NCBI RefSeq assembly: GCF_902148845.1
Contig: NC_043751.1
Coordinates: 29,922,601-29,986,600 of the forward strand
Direction of reading: 5' to 3'
DNA: 64,000 bases
Source: Salarias fasciatus
Taxonomy: Eukaryota > Chordata > Actinopteri > Blenniiformes > Blenniidae
Shown: in pieces, positions 22,249-34,036 of the stretch
Numbering within the stretch: the first letter of the stretch is position 1
Layout of the letters: the number at the start of each line of letters is the position of its first letter
Program-made: the position numbers and the translations under genes
Notes under the pieces: generated by a model
What the model saw: the letters and a program-made list of their open reading frames with translations, nothing else
Databases searched by the model: none
Told to the model about the DNA's origin: nothing

Positions 22249-22780
22249 TCAGCAGCAGCTGGAATTGCATGTCTTCTCTTTGCACACGCAGTCAGAGGCA
22301 CATTTGCTGCACCCGGGTGGGCAGCATGGGCAGCAGCCTGGAAAGACACAGATTGTGAGATGTGAGATGCAGACGAGACCGTTTTGATTAAAGACATGTC
22401 AGATTTGGGCCAAACTGCTGGTCAGGCTCAAAACATCCTCATGTTTCAGATTACACAAAACCACTGCAATTAAGTCAAGTGCATCCACCTGTTGAGTGTC
22501 ATGCATACAGGCCTAAAATCAATCCTCAAAGTTCACATTCGTCTCAAGATTTAACATTCAAAGGGTTTTAAACAGAGGATCAGAGGCCTGGGTTCCACTT
22601 ACTCTTCTTGCATTTGCTGCAGCAACAATCGCAGCAACAGCAGCTTGAGTCACATTTGTGGCATTCAGCTGAAAAACAGGAGACACACGGTCAGTTTCAA
22701 AAGTTAAAATGTGAACAAACGAAAGCAACGCAGAGAGAACAAGACTCACGCTTTTTGCACTTGCACTGGCAGGGGTCCAT
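22249..22780 (-). CDS. mt: Metallothionein MT4, atypical Cys-rich beta domain
   Basis: Exons 22750-22780, 22603-22668 and 22249-22337. The product is the common 61-residue form with Asp-48. The poly(A) signal is at 22102-22107. It joins a class A promoter to a class Y 3' flank, so the gene looks like a hybrid. I infer it marks one end of an inversion whose other end is MT7. The divergent partner is MT5, about 2.6 kb away. Confidence 0.96.
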
Positions 22781-22886
22781 GTCTCAGCAGTTGGCCTGTT
22801 GGTCCACGGAGAGAGAAGCTGCTGGTGAGGTGTGTTCTTCCTGGAAGGAGTCAGTGAGTTGTGACTGCAGGCTGGAGAGGCGGCCC

Positions 22887-23016
22887 TTTTATACTGTCCA
22901 GGCAACAACAGTACCGTGTGCAAAATGCGTCTGTCACGCTGAACGCGGGCAAACATTACAAACATTACAAGCATTACAAGGCAATTTGTTGACACAGTGT
23001 GGTTTATCCTACCAAT
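22887..23016 (-). promoter_or_regulatory. MT4 proximal promoter (class A)
   Basis: TATA at 22887-22893, MRE core at 22916-22922, CCAAT at 23012-23016. The class A sequence stops near 23187, so the mid-distance MRE found above the other A copies is absent. Confidence 0.85.
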
Positions 23017-23186
23017 AGCAAGGACACACACATTCCCAGGCCGGAGCAGGATTTATTACATAAGACCAAATTTTATTACCGTGCAGAGAAAAATCAAACT
23101 CTGAATAAAATGTTTTTATATTATATATTGATTTTTGTTTTTAATATTGCACTTTGCAATGTTTTTTGTAATATGATAAGTGCAGT

Positions 23187-23929
23187 AATGTCATTCACAA
23201 GTGTTTTGGAGTCAATATGTCAAATCATCTGAAAGTAATTGAATTAAAATATTGTATTTTCCATAAAAATGTAAATAGAAATCATGATGAGGATTAAAAG
23301 CCATTACAAAGAGGTGTGTCTGAACCACCCTGTGTAGTAATGTGACATACACAAATGATTTGGAGTCCATAAGTCAAATAACTTGGGAGCTATTGAGCTA
23401 AAATACTGTATTTTTCACAAAAAACCATGACTGTAAATTAAGAGGAACTTGCACTCGTCTTCAGATCTCCGCCCAGCACGCTGCACTTTTTGCATGAGTC
23501 ACATCCCATTAAAAAAAAAAACGTGGTAAAACACACTGCCACTGCAGTGGGTGCAAAGGGGACAGTGCTGCGTTCATGGCTCACTCCCGTCGTTAAATAG
23601 CCTTTACTTAAACTACAACTACTTTACGAAATTGTGGCAAAATATGCCGTGCAGAATAGGAGGGATTGACCAAATAAAGTATAATGACATTTTAACTCAC
23701 TGTCCACGATTTCAAGGAGGCATTAAAAGTTGAATTTTTTTTTGATTTTGGAAATTTTTGTAGTTGATGATTTTGTTCCAGTAGCTTCATCTCATTTTCT
23801 TTATTTCAACACTAAACTACTATTATGTCTGTTATACCAATATAACTATAGCTGGTGTTGATAAGTAGTGTATTTGGGAATTTGGGAGCTTTAGCCTATG
23901 TTATATTTAGAATCTTGTCGCGTCTCTTG
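23187..23929. other. MT4 upstream segment
   Basis: After class A sequence ends at about 23187, the DNA resembles the far upstream region of MT1 (near 7140-6850 on the other strand), including an AP-1 motif. No gene seen. Confidence 0.5.
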
Positions 23930-24067
23930 TGCGCCCGACCTGCTCTTGAAAGCGTTTTTTTCCTGCAGCGCGTGGTGCGTTCATGACGGGTGCAAAGAGC
24001 GAAGCAGCCGAAGCAGCCGAGCACAGAGCAGCACGCCTCCGACGTGTGTGTGTGTGTGCCGTGTGCA
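23930..24067. promoter_or_regulatory. Single distal MRE cluster between MT4 and MT5
   Basis: TGCGCCC at 23930-23936, complement TGCACCC at 23988-23994 and complement TGCACACGGCAC at 24056-24067. AP-1 motif TGAGTCA at 23495-23501. This divergent region has one cluster, so both genes would have to share it. Confidence 0.55.
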
Positions 24068-24804
24068 CAAACCCAAAAACTCCAGGAAGCAAAACAAAAA
24101 AGAGAAGAATGACTGTTTTGATTTCTTGACCCCAATGACAGAAATACATTTCCAAAATATAAGAAAACAGATAGATAGGATTTATTAAGCTGTAATTAGA
24201 AATCACTATCTCTGTGGTTTGATGAGAATAAAACACTTAACGTCCCTGATCAAACAGTGAGTCATGAGAAGCATTTCTGACATTAACTTTCACAAACAGC
24301 CACTCAAAGAAGCTCATTTCCAGTATTTATTAAGGCTCATTCAGTAAAAACACACAGAGATCAGTTAATCTGATTCACTTATCCATTAAAATAACTTTGA
24401 AAACTGTAATTCTGGAAGTCTGTCAATATTAATAATTTCTAACTTCAGCAAAAAATAAACTAGTTGCTTTCATCGGTATACTGTGAACAGATTAATCAGA
24501 AACAGTGGGAGAAATTAATTTATTTTGTGTGAATTTTATTTTTCTTAAATTTTCATCAAAATATGTCAGCTCATCTTTGCATGTTTCTTGTTGGGCCCTG
24601 TGCAAATTTTTTTAGCACAGGATTGTAAAAAGCAAATAACACACTGTATTGTCACACGTGCCATTGAGCATTTCCTCTTTTCAGTAACTTTATGTTCAGA
24701 TCAAACTGTTCTCTTCCATGTGTCCTAATGATTCCTTCTGTCCTGTGAATACTTCATTATCAATCAGTCTTTATTTATATCCCGCTTTTCATATTACAAA
24801 GGTA

Positions 24805-24998
24805 GGGTAAGGCGCTTTATTGGTCATTATACAGTGAATGTACAACGAAATTTGTCCTCTGCATTTAAGCCATCCATCGATGCCCTGAAGCATTCCGTAA
24901 GAGCAGTGGGCAGCTGTGGGGAGCGCCCGGGGACCCATCTCCAGATGGAGAGCCAGGTTAGTGGTCAGATCACTGACTGGAGGAATGGCCTATAGTGC
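24805..24998. repeat. Dispersed repeat unique to the 4/5 region
   Basis: Motifs GTACAACGAAATTTGTCCTC, GCCCGGGGACCCATCTCC and GATGGAGAGCCAGGTTAG belong to a common fish repeat. It interrupts the class B upstream sequence of MT5 only, so it inserted after amplification. Confidence 0.7.
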
Positions 24999-25163
24999 AT
25001 GTTATCAGTCAAAAAACAATGCAAAGTACGTTACAATACAAAAAAAAACAAAAATATAATAAAATAAACATTTCATTCAGTTGTTGATTTTTTTCCACAC
25101 GGCGAAAAATTTAGTCTGATGTAATAAATCCTGCCCCGGCCTGGGAACGTGTCTGTCCTCACT

Positions 25164-25293
25164 ATTGGTAGGATAAACCACGCTGTGTAAACAAATTGCT
25201 TTGTAATGTTTGTAATGCTTGTAATGTTTGCCCGTATTCAGCGTGACAGACGCATTTTGCACACGGCACTGTTGTTGCCTGGACAGTATAAAA
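25164..25293 (+). promoter_or_regulatory. MT5 proximal promoter (class B)
   Basis: ATTGG at 25164-25168, MRE core TGCACAC at 25258-25264 (followed by GGCAC) and TATAAAA at 25287-25293. Class B but with three TTGTAATG units. The mid-distance MRE position reads TGCACAG and is degenerate. Confidence 0.85.
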
Positions 25294-25399
25294 GGGCCGC
25301 CTCTCCAGCCTGCAGTCACAACTCACTGACTCCTTCCAGGAAGAACACACCTCACCAGCAGCTCCTCTCTCCGTGGACCAACAAGCCAACTGCTGAGAC

Positions 25400-25924
25400 A
25401 TGGACCCCTGCCAGTGCAAGTGCAAAAAGCGTGAGTCTTGTTCTCTCTGCGTGGCTTTGGTTTGTTCACATTTTAACTTTTGAAACTGACCGTGTGTCTC
25501 CTGTTTTTCAGCTGAATGCCACAAATGTGAATCAAGCTGCTGTTGCTGCGATTGTTGCTGCAGCAAATGCAAGAAGAGTAAGTGGAACCCAGGCCTCTGA
25601 TCCTCTGTTCAAAACCCTTTGAATGTTAAACGAATGTACACTTTGAGGATTGATTTTTAGGCCTGTATGCATGACACTCAACAGGTGGATGCTCTTGACT
25701 TAATTGCAGTGGTTTTGTGTAATCTGAAACATGAGGATGTTTTGAGCCTGACCGGCAGTTTGGCCCAAATCTGTCATGTCTTTAATCAAAACGGTCTCGT
25801 CTGCATCTCACATCTCACAATCTGTGTCTTTCCAGGCTGCTGCCCATGCTGCCCACCCGGGTGCAGCAAATGTGCCTCTGACTGCGTGTGCAAAGAGAAG
25901 ACATGCAATTCCAGCTGCTGCTGA
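25400..25924 (+). CDS. mt: Metallothionein MT5, Glu-17 variant
   Basis: Exons 25400-25430, 25512-25577 and 25836-25924. The 61-residue product differs from the common form by Asp-17 to Glu (GAA codon in exon 2), just before the Cys run; all 24 Cys are kept. The poly(A) signal is at 26063-26068. Class B promoter with class Y 3' flank. It is the only complete plus-strand copy with a Y flank, because the spacer that follows it is inverted relative to the other spacers. Confidence 0.96.
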
Positions 25925-26164
25925 TGACCGTCCTGCAGCACCAGCACATCCCTGCCGCCATGGTGGAGCACTTTGAATCAACATGACCATGATGGAGCAC
26001 TTTATATGAATATGGCCTGATATTACATTTGTATGGATTATCTATTTTGTATTTGGAGTGTAAATAAACATATTTGATAACTTCATTTGGTTTTGAGTGT
26101 CTTCAAGCCCTAAAGGTGACCTCATTCAATCCAGAATGAATGCAACCTAAGCTTCTCTGGGCCC

Positions 26165-27380
26165 GATGCTGTGAGGTTGACGACTTAAAGGGGCACAGTG
26201 CAGTTTTAAATATTAAATTATCAATTATTCACACCCACACACTTTTTCACCTTTGCCTGATGGGCAGCAAGAGATATTTTTGCAAGATCGCAGTCGCTCC
26301 TACTTTCCTGTGCAGGGCACTGAAGGCACAGCAATATGAGTGATTCGGGTACGATTCGCTCTGAGCTTGACGTAATGCACGCTCCTGCTGGCCTGGTAAT
26401 GCTAAGTTTCGATTTGTCCGCCATTACTCCGCCAGATGCTTAGCAGCAACAACTGAGCAGTACTAAAGATGGAGCGACCAGAAAGTAAGAAAAGACCGGC
26501 TTCCAGCACTGCCACAACTCCAGCACAGACCCCACCAGGCAAAAGAAACTTACATTTTACTCGAGCGCTGCTAAAAGAGCGAGGAAGGAGTTCCCCTCTT
26601 CTGTGCACGTACATGGGCACAAGCCACAGACACCAGCTTTTCACTAAGCTACAGTTGCACCTCCGCGCTGGTCACACATCGGCTGCACTCGACTGATCCG
26701 TCTGCTCTCGGTTTTCACGTCAATTCAGCTTTATTTACATAGTGCCAATTAAAACTGTCATTTCCATAAAATTTTACAGATAAAAACCCAACAGTTCCAC
26801 ATGAGCAATTCTAAGCAACTGTGGAAAGAAAATACCCCTCTTTAAAAGGAAGAAACTTGCCATTGACGGGAGGTTGGGGATGACAGGACAGAGCAGAGAT
26901 CAGAAGGGAGAAACAAGTTAGCAGTGTTGTTTCTTTCTAAATTGAAACTGCAGATAGCATTTCTCCATTCACTGACATACTTCGACTGACATAGATAGAT
27001 GTCAGTAGTAATTAGTTAGATGAGTTGATACTAAAAATAGTAATGCCTTTAGTAACGCTGGTAATTTTGAAGCAGTTACTCCCACTAAGGTTAATCATAG
27101 TTATGAGACAACAATCAGAATATTTCACGAACGGACATATTGAACAAACTCAGTTAGTATTTTCAGGAAAACTGTATGAAATTAAAAACACAACTGCCGA
27201 GAAGCTGCTTCAAAGAAAGCTCAATTTATGTAGATTTCGCTGAGAATCACCACTCATTGAACTTATCACAACCAATACTGGACAATGGAGAAAACATATT
27301 TCTTCAGTGGCAGTATTAAAACACAAATTCAACATAAATTCAACAAAAAGGGTTCAAGTATCCAAAGTTAACTTTTCTTT
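26165..27380. other. 5/6 spacer, short form, inverted
   Basis: Reads as the complement of the 7/8 short spacer: repeat ending GGGGCACAGTGCAG, GTTTTCACGTCAATTCAGC junction, then the CATAACTATGATTA block on the other strand (about 26724-27113). Gene-free. Confidence 0.65.
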
Positions 27381-27392
27381 TGATGTGTATGC

Positions 27393-29784
27393 TTTTTTTT
27401 TTAAACAATTTATTTATTAGTGTTTTTGCAAATACAAATCAAAGAATCATTAACAGTGATGGAGCGAGTACATAAACCCACGTCCACCCCCCACCCAAAT
27501 CAAACCCTCTAAGCCAACTCTAACCTTAGCAAAACAAATTAAAATAAGATAAGACGGATAAAATAAGTATAATCTTGTGTGTCTACACACCTATTTTCAT
27601 ATATGCGTAGGCAAGCCATAATAATACAGATAATGGATGAATGAGATAAGTGATAACAGTAATAATGTTAACACCGGACGGTGAGTGGCCCGACAGAGCC
27701 TCAAAGCCTAGCAAGGGTCAACAGTTGGCTGTAGAGGAGCAAACCCAGGACTATCGGCTCGCCACATCCAGCACCCACCGCCACACCAGCAGCAGTGTTC
27801 AGCCAGTTCCCTGTGAGAGGTTATGAAGGTACCCTTTAAAGTCACCCCAACATTTTTCAAAAAGATGAGGGTTTTTTCTTCATATTAAACATAATTTGTT
27901 CAGAGGCCATGTATGATGCGATTTCTTTCAGCCACATAGAAGCAGTGGGTGGGTTTTCACTTTTCCATAATATTGCAATGCATTTATTTCCAGCAGTTGG
28001 GGATAGCCTAAGAAAACGTTTTTTCCTCATCCCATCGAGAGCGGATAGATCCCCGAGCAAAATCAACCTTGGCGAGTGAGGGATCTCTATCCCTGTGATA
28101 TCTTTAAGTGTATTAAGAATGTGGTCTCAGAATTGTTTCAGCTTTACACAGTCCCAAAACATATGAATTAGACTCCCTACTGCAACTTTACACCGAGGAC
28201 AAAGCTCAGAAATTGTGCTATACATTTTGTGTAGTCTCTCAGGTGTAAGATAAACTCTATGAATGAGATTGAGCTGAAGAAGCCTGTGACGGCTATTAAA
28301 GGAAAAGTTTTGAGCTGTACTGCAGCGTGTTTCCCATTCAGAGTTTGTAAAGCTGAAACAAAGGTCCTGTTCCCATTTTGCTCTGCATTTCAGGGTTTTA
28401 TTGGCTAACAGATCTAGTATCCTGCTGTACATCAGAGACACCATGCCCTTCGGGTGTCGGATGTCTTTTAGGATATTGCCAGATACAGGAGGTTCTGGAG
28501 ATGTTACGCGTCCACCTTGTTGGGAGCAGATAAAATGTCTGACCTGCAGAGACTTGAAGAAGTGTGCTGTTGGAAGACTGAAGGTGTCTCTTAACTGTTC
28601 GAAGGATTTCAGTGTGTCATTTTCACAGAGGTCCCCAAATGTTTGAATCCCCATGTTATACCACCTCCTTGTCAGACCGTCTCTTAGTGCAGATGGCAGC
28701 GCTGGGTTATTGTGGAAAGGCGTGTTATTATGTAGATATGTCACACTACCAGTGCAGAGCTGTATAGTTGACCATAGTTTACACATATGATTAATGACTG
28801 GATTATCTGTGCCGTCTTTCAAAGTATGATGCTGGAGGATGGGGCATCTCTGTCTGCCAGAACCAGAGGGCTCTCAGTTGAGCAGCCCAGTAGAAGAAGT
28901 CAAAGTTGGGGAGTTTTAACCCACCATGACGAGAGGCACTGTACAGTGTTTTGATTTTAATTCTGGGCACTTTACCCCTCCATATGAACCTGGATATCAC
29001 ACCTTCTAATTTCTTAAAAAAATTTGTTGGAACTGAAATGGGGAGTGTTTGAAATAGGTAGGGGAATCGCAGCAGCACATTCGTTTTTATACAGTTGACA
29101 CGTCCTATCAGAGAAATAGGTAGATGCCTCCATCTGTCCAAGTCCTTCTCCACTTTCCCCAGCAGTGTAATGTAGTTAAGTGAGAATGTCTTTTCTAACT
29201 GGTTGGGAATCTCCAAACCCAAATTCATAACACTTTGCATGTTCCATTGAAAAGGGAAGTTTTCCTGTGAGATTTGTTCAGCTGACATGTTTAAACGCAA
29301 GGCAACACTGTTTTGTGTATTTACTTTGTATCCAGATATTTCACTGTGCAATTTGAGCAGATTTATGAGGGCTGGCAAAGTGCTGGTTGGCCTGGTCAAA
29401 AACAGAATTATATCGTCTGCATATAAAGAGATAATGTGGTTCACACCCCCAATCACAACTCCAGAGATAAGAGGGTGAGTCCTTATGGCTATAGCCAAGG
29501 GCTCCACTGCTAATGCGAAAAGTACGGGTGATAGTGGGCATCCCTGACGTGTGCCTCTTGAGAGGGAGAACGGAGGTGACATTTCTGTGTTTGTCTGTAT
29601 CATAGCTTTGGGGTCACGGTATAACAGCTTAATCATATCAACCATATCTGGGCCAAAGTTCATTTTACGAAGGACCGCAAACAGAAAGTGCCATTTGAGG
29701 CGATCAAAGGCTTTTTCCGCATCAAGTGAAACTGCCAAAACTGGGTCATTTATAGATTTAGAGAAGTGAACTATGTTGAAGAAT
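27393..29784 (-). mobile_element. L1/Tx1-type LINE, 5'-truncated (5/6 spacer)
   Basis: Reverse-transcriptase half at 28803-29784: LDAEKAFDRLKWHF, RGTRQGCPLSPVLFALAVEP, SLYADDIILFL. C-terminal half at 28127-28822 ends with a CPRCKVAVGSLIHMFWDC finger-like motif. It is flanked by TGATGTGTATGC at both ends (27381-27392 and 29785-29796), a target duplication. A 68-bp deletion near 28830, shared with the 11/12 copy, shifts the frame, and a stop follows KLKQF in every copy. Non-functional. Confidence 0.9.
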
Positions 29785-29981
29785 TGATGTGTATGCTTTT
29801 CTACTTGTCTGGTCCGCTCCTCGAATTGTTTCAGCAAACTTCCCGAGTTTGTTCGAAGTCCAGAAGTCAGGAAGCGACGACTTATTTTTTACCCTTAACT
29901 CTCCAAAATTAAATTAAATTTATTGCAGAAATTTCATCAAAGTACTGCGTGTATTTTGGGGATTTCATTTTTATTTTGGGG

Positions 29982-30285
29982 ACCGTACGGTGACGCAGTG
30001 GTTAGCGCTCCTGCCTCACAGTAAGAAGGTCCTGGGTTCAAATACCGGCCAGGGCTCAGGGTCTTTCTGTGTGGAGTTTGCATGTTCTCCCCGTGTGTGT
30101 GTGGGTTCCCTCCGGGTACTCCGGCTTCCTCCCACGGTCCAAAAACATGCATAGGTGTGAATGTGAGTGTAAAAGGTTGTTTGTCTATGTGTTAGCCCTG
30201 CGACAGACTGGCGACCTGTCCAGGGTGTAGCCCGCCCTCGCCCGCAGTAGCTGGGATCGGCTCCTGTGACCCTGAAAAGGAAACA
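29982..30285 (+). repeat. tRNA-like SINE-type repeat (5/6 spacer)
   Basis: Same element as at 16905-17212 but plus-oriented, because this whole spacer is flipped. Head CGTACGGTGACGCAGTGG; B-box-like GGGTTCAAATACCGG. Confidence 0.7.
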
Positions 30286-30765
30286 GCAATATAAAAAATG
30301 AATGAATTAATTTTTATTTTGGATATAGAAATATAAATTAAAACAATGAATACAATAATGCTCAAAATGGGGTATGCTGATTGAATTCTCCCTCCTTTCC
30401 AGTGAACTCTGATGCATCCTGTGATTCTTTATGTTTTGATCACAATATTATGAAGTATCATAATTCATTTTACGGAAATAAGCAAGACTGTAAGTGGAGT
30501 AGTGGGTAGGAGTGTCTACCCCTTCTGAAACTGTATTATGAACATATTTTATGAACACATTTGAAATTCAATTACAATGAATTATCCAGCACTTCAAAAA
30601 TTCAGGGTAGTTTATCAGCTTGGGGACTCGGGGTTGAAGGATTCATACTTTCTATAATTCTTCCACATCTGTTAAGTGGCAGTGTAAATGAGAAACCCTT
30701 TAGATTGAATGAGGTCACCTTTAGGGCTTGAAGACACTCAAAACCAAATGAAGTAATTAAATATG
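30286..30765 (-). other. Class X 3' flank of MT6
   Basis: Complement of the MT3 X flank, ending GAAACCCTTTAGATTGAATG just before the poly(A) region. No gene seen. Confidence 0.6.
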
Positions 30766-30912
30766 TTTATTTACACTCCAAATACAAAATAGATAATCCA
30801 TACAAATGTAAATGTATCAGGCCATATTCATATAAAGTGCTCCATCATGGTCATGTTGATTCAAAGTGCTCCACCATGGCGGCAGGGATGTGCTGGTGCT
30901 GCAGGACGGTCA

Positions 30913-31444
30913 TCAGCAGCAGCTGGAATTGCATGTCTTCTCTTTGCACACGCAGTCAGAGGCACATTTGCTGCACCCGGGTGGGCAGCATGGGCAGCAG
31001 CCTGGAAAGACACAGATTGTGAGATGTGAGATGCAGACGAGACCGTTTTGATTAAAGACATGTCAGATTTGGGCCAAACTGCTGGTCAGGCTCAAAACAT
31101 CTTCATGTTTCAGATTACACAAAACCACTGCAATTAAGTCAAGAGCATCCACCTGTTGAGTGTCATGCATACAGGCCTAAAATCAATCCTCAAAGTTCAC
31201 ATTCGTCTCAAGATTTAACATTCAAAGGGTTTTAAACAGAGGATCAGAGGCCTGGGTTCCACTTACTCTTCTTGCATTTGCTGCAGCAACAATCGCAGCA
31301 ACAGCAGCTTGAGTCACATTTGTGGCATTCAGCTGAAAAACAGGAGACACACGGTCAGTTTCAAAAGTTAAAATGTGAACAAACCAAAGCCACGCAGAGA
31401 GAACAAGACTCACGCTTTTTGCACTTGCACTCGCAGGGGTCCAT
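30913..31444 (-). CDS. mt: Metallothionein MT6, Glu-5 variant
   Basis: Exons 31414-31444, 31267-31332 and 30913-31001. The codon for residue 5 is GAG, so the protein starts [10 protein letters not shown], as in ordinary vertebrate MDPCEC metallothioneins, instead of Gln-5. The rest is the common form with Asp-48. The poly(A) signal is at 30766-30771. Class A promoter with class X 3' flank, here on the minus strand. Divergent partner of MT7, with about 2.07 kb between start codons, the shortest such interval in the array. Confidence 0.96.
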
Positions 31445-31550
31445 GTCTCAGCAGTTGGCTTGTTGGTCCACGGAGAGAGGAGCTGCTGGTGAGGTGTGTT
31501 CTTCCTGGAAGGAGTCAGTGAGTTGTGACTGCAGGCTGGAGAGGCGGCCC

Positions 31551-31680
31551 TTTTATACTGTCCAGGCAACAACAGTACCGTGTGCAAAATGCGTCTGTCA
31601 CGCTGAACGCGGGCAAACATTACAAGCATTACAAGCATTACAAGGCAATTTGTTGACACAGTGTGGTTTATCCTACCAAT
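31551..31680 (-). promoter_or_regulatory. MT6 proximal promoter (class A)
   Basis: TATA at 31551-31557, MRE core at 31580-31586, CCAAT at 31676-31680, and a full MRE TGCACACGGCCC at 32021-32032. Confidence 0.85.
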
Positions 31681-32355
31681 AGCAAGGACACACACATTCC
31701 CAGGCCGGAGCAGGATTTATTACATAAGACCAAATTTTATTACCGTGCAGAGAAAAATCAAACTCTGAATAAAATGTTATTTTATTATATATTGATTTTT
31801 GTTTTTAATATTGCACTTTGCAATGTTTTTTGGAATATGAAAAGTGCATTATAAATAAAGATTGATTGATTGATAATGAAGTATTCACAGGACAGAATAA
31901 ATCATTAGGACACATGGAAGAGAACAGTTTGATCTGAACATAAAGTTACTGAAAAGAGGAAACACTAAACACCACGTGTGACTGTCTCACTTGGGTTTTA
32001 CAATCCTGTACTAAAAAAATTGCACACGGCCCAACAGGAAACATACAAAGAAGAGCTGACATATTTTAATCAAAGTTTAAGAAAAAAGAAAAACAATTCT
32101 ACAAAACAAATCAATATCTCCCACTGTTTCTGATTAAGCTGTTATCAGTATATTGATGAAAGTAATTTTCTTATTTTTTACTGAAGCTAGAAAATATTAA
32201 TATTGACAGATTGCCAGAATTACTTAATACTGGACTTGAACTTCTTCAAGTTGCTATTTGTGAATGTTAATGCCAGAAAAACTTTCCTATTTATTTATTT
32301 TTTCATATGTTAATCTAGGTTTTGATTTAAATTCTGAACTAAACATGAAAAAGTG
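31681..32355 (-). other. Class A upstream region of MT6
   Basis: Gene-free AT-rich DNA with the LINE/SINE-like tail at about 31750-31875 and the full MRE at 32021-32032. Confidence 0.6.

Positions 32356-32442
<87 letters not shown>
32356..32442. repeat. TATC microsatellite (MT6 side)
   Basis: About 21 tetranucleotide units immediately before the distal MRE cluster. Confidence 0.95.
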
Positions 32443-32445
<3 letters not shown>

Positions 32446-32545
32446 GTTGTCTTATATTTTGGAAAATGTATTTCTTTCATTTGGATCATGAAATCAAAAC
32501 AGTCATTCTTCTCTTTTGTTGTGCTTCCTGGAGTTTTTCGGTTTG

Positions 32546-32631
32546 TGCACACGGCACACACACACGTCAGAGGCGTGCTCGCTGCTCTTCCTCGTGCTGC
32601 TCTGCGCTCTTCTGCTTCGCTCTTTGCACCC
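32546..32631. promoter_or_regulatory. Single distal MRE cluster between MT6 and MT7
   Basis: TGCACACGGCAC at 32546-32557, TGCGCTC at 32603-32609, TGCACCC at 32625-32631. The partner cluster on the MT7 side has been deleted, leaving one cluster for two genes. Confidence 0.55.
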
Positions 32632-32862
32632 GTCATGAACGCACCACGCGCTGTAGGAAAAAACGCTTTCAAGAGCGGGTATGGAAAGCCAAAACAGTCA
32701 CAATTCGCCACTAATCCAACGCGTCTGATCCTCAGGACACCGTAAAAATCGCCCGTTTTTAATGAAACGCGCGTAAAATGTGCGCGTTTGGACAAATAAA
32801 ACAGGTATATTTTACACACTTTTGCTGAAGGCTGTAGAACGCCGTAAAAAACGGACTATATC

Positions 32863-33010
32863 TGGCCGGTACCTCTCGACCTCTCGACCTCCCTCACAAG
32901 CTCAGGCTCCTTCCCCCCCAACGAGGTGACATTCCCTGGCCCCAGAGCTAGTCTCTGTGTCTGAGGATCGGGTCGCCGGGCACCCTGCAGTCCACATTGC
33001 ACCCGGCCCC
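32863..33010. repeat. GC-rich repeat, truncated (6/7 pair)
   Basis: First about 150 bp of the block seen at 13430, cut at CACCCGGCCCC and joined directly to MT7 upstream sequence. The 28S fragment and the second MRE cluster are gone. Confidence 0.7.
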
Positions 33011-33276
33011 GTATGTCAGACAGTCACATGGTGCCGTTTAGTGTCTCCTCTTTTCAGGAACTATATGTTCAGATCAAACTGTTCTCTTCCATGTGTCCTA
33101 ATGATTTATTCTGTCCTTTGAATACAATACTTAAAAAAACAAAAAAAACAAAAAATAAAATAAAAATTAATAAAATAAAAACATTTCATTCAGGTGTTGA
33201 TTTTTATCCACAAGGTGGAAAATGTAGTCTGATGTAATAAGACCTACCCCGGCCTGGGAATGTGTGTGTCCTCACT

Positions 33277-33406
33277 ATTGGTAGGATAAACCACACTGTG
33301 TGAACAAATTGCTTTGTAATGTTTGTAATGCTTGTAATGTTTTCCCGCCTTCAGCGTGACAGAGGCATTTTGCACACGGTACTGTTGTTGCCTGGACAGT
33401 ATAAAA
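33277..33406 (+). promoter_or_regulatory. MT7 proximal promoter (class B)
   Basis: ATTGG at 33277-33281, MRE core at 33371-33377, TATAAAA at 33400-33406. Everything farther than about 500 bp upstream has been replaced by the truncated GC-rich repeat, so no mid-distance MRE is seen. Confidence 0.85.
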
Positions 33407-33512
33407 GGGCCGCCTCTCCAGCCTGCAGTCACAACTCACTGACTCCTTCCAGGAAGAACACACCTCACCAGCAGCTTCTCTCTCCGTGGACCAACAAGCC
33501 AACTGCTGAGAC

Positions 33513-34036
33513 ATGGACCCCTGCCAGTGCAAGTGCAAAAAGCGTGAGCTTTGTTTTCTCTGCGTGGCTTTGGTTTGTTCACATTTTAACTTTTGAAACT
33601 GACCGTGTGTCTCCTGTTTTTCAGCTGAATGCCACAAATGTGACTCAAGCTGCTGTTGCTGCGATTGTTGCTGCAGCAAATGCAAGAAGAGTAAGTGGAA
33701 CCCAGGCCTCTGATCCTCTGTTCAAAACCCTTTGAATGTTAAATGAATGTACACTTTGAGGATTGATTTTAGGCCTGTATGCATGACACTCAACAGGTGG
33801 ATGCTCTTGACCTAATTGCACTGGTTTTGTGTAATCTGAAACATGAAGATGTTTTGAGCCTGACCAGCAGTTTGGCCCAAATCTGACATGTCTTTAATCA
33901 AAATGGTCTCGTCTGCATCTCACATCTCACAATCTGTGTCTTTCCAGGCTGCTGCCCATGCTGCCCACCCGGGTGCAGCAAATGTGCCTCTGGCTGCGTG
34001 TGCAAAGAGAAGACATGCAATTCCAGCTGCTGCTGA
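33513..34036 (+). CDS. mt: Metallothionein MT7, atypical Cys-rich beta domain
   Basis: Exons 33513-33543, 33625-33690 and 33948-34036. The exon-1 donor is GTGAGC instead of GTGAGT, still consensus-like. The product is 61 residues with Gly-48. The poly(A) signal is at 34178-34183. A class B promoter joined to a class X 3' flank is the reciprocal of the MT4 arrangement and fits MT7 as the second breakpoint of an inversion. Confidence 0.96.

Noticed and set aside
32264-32745. SIYLSIYLS open frames, also near 14519, 43453, 51655 and 53147
   Set aside because: Produced by the TATC microsatellite reading into the MRE cluster; the frame differs between copies and has no gene signals.
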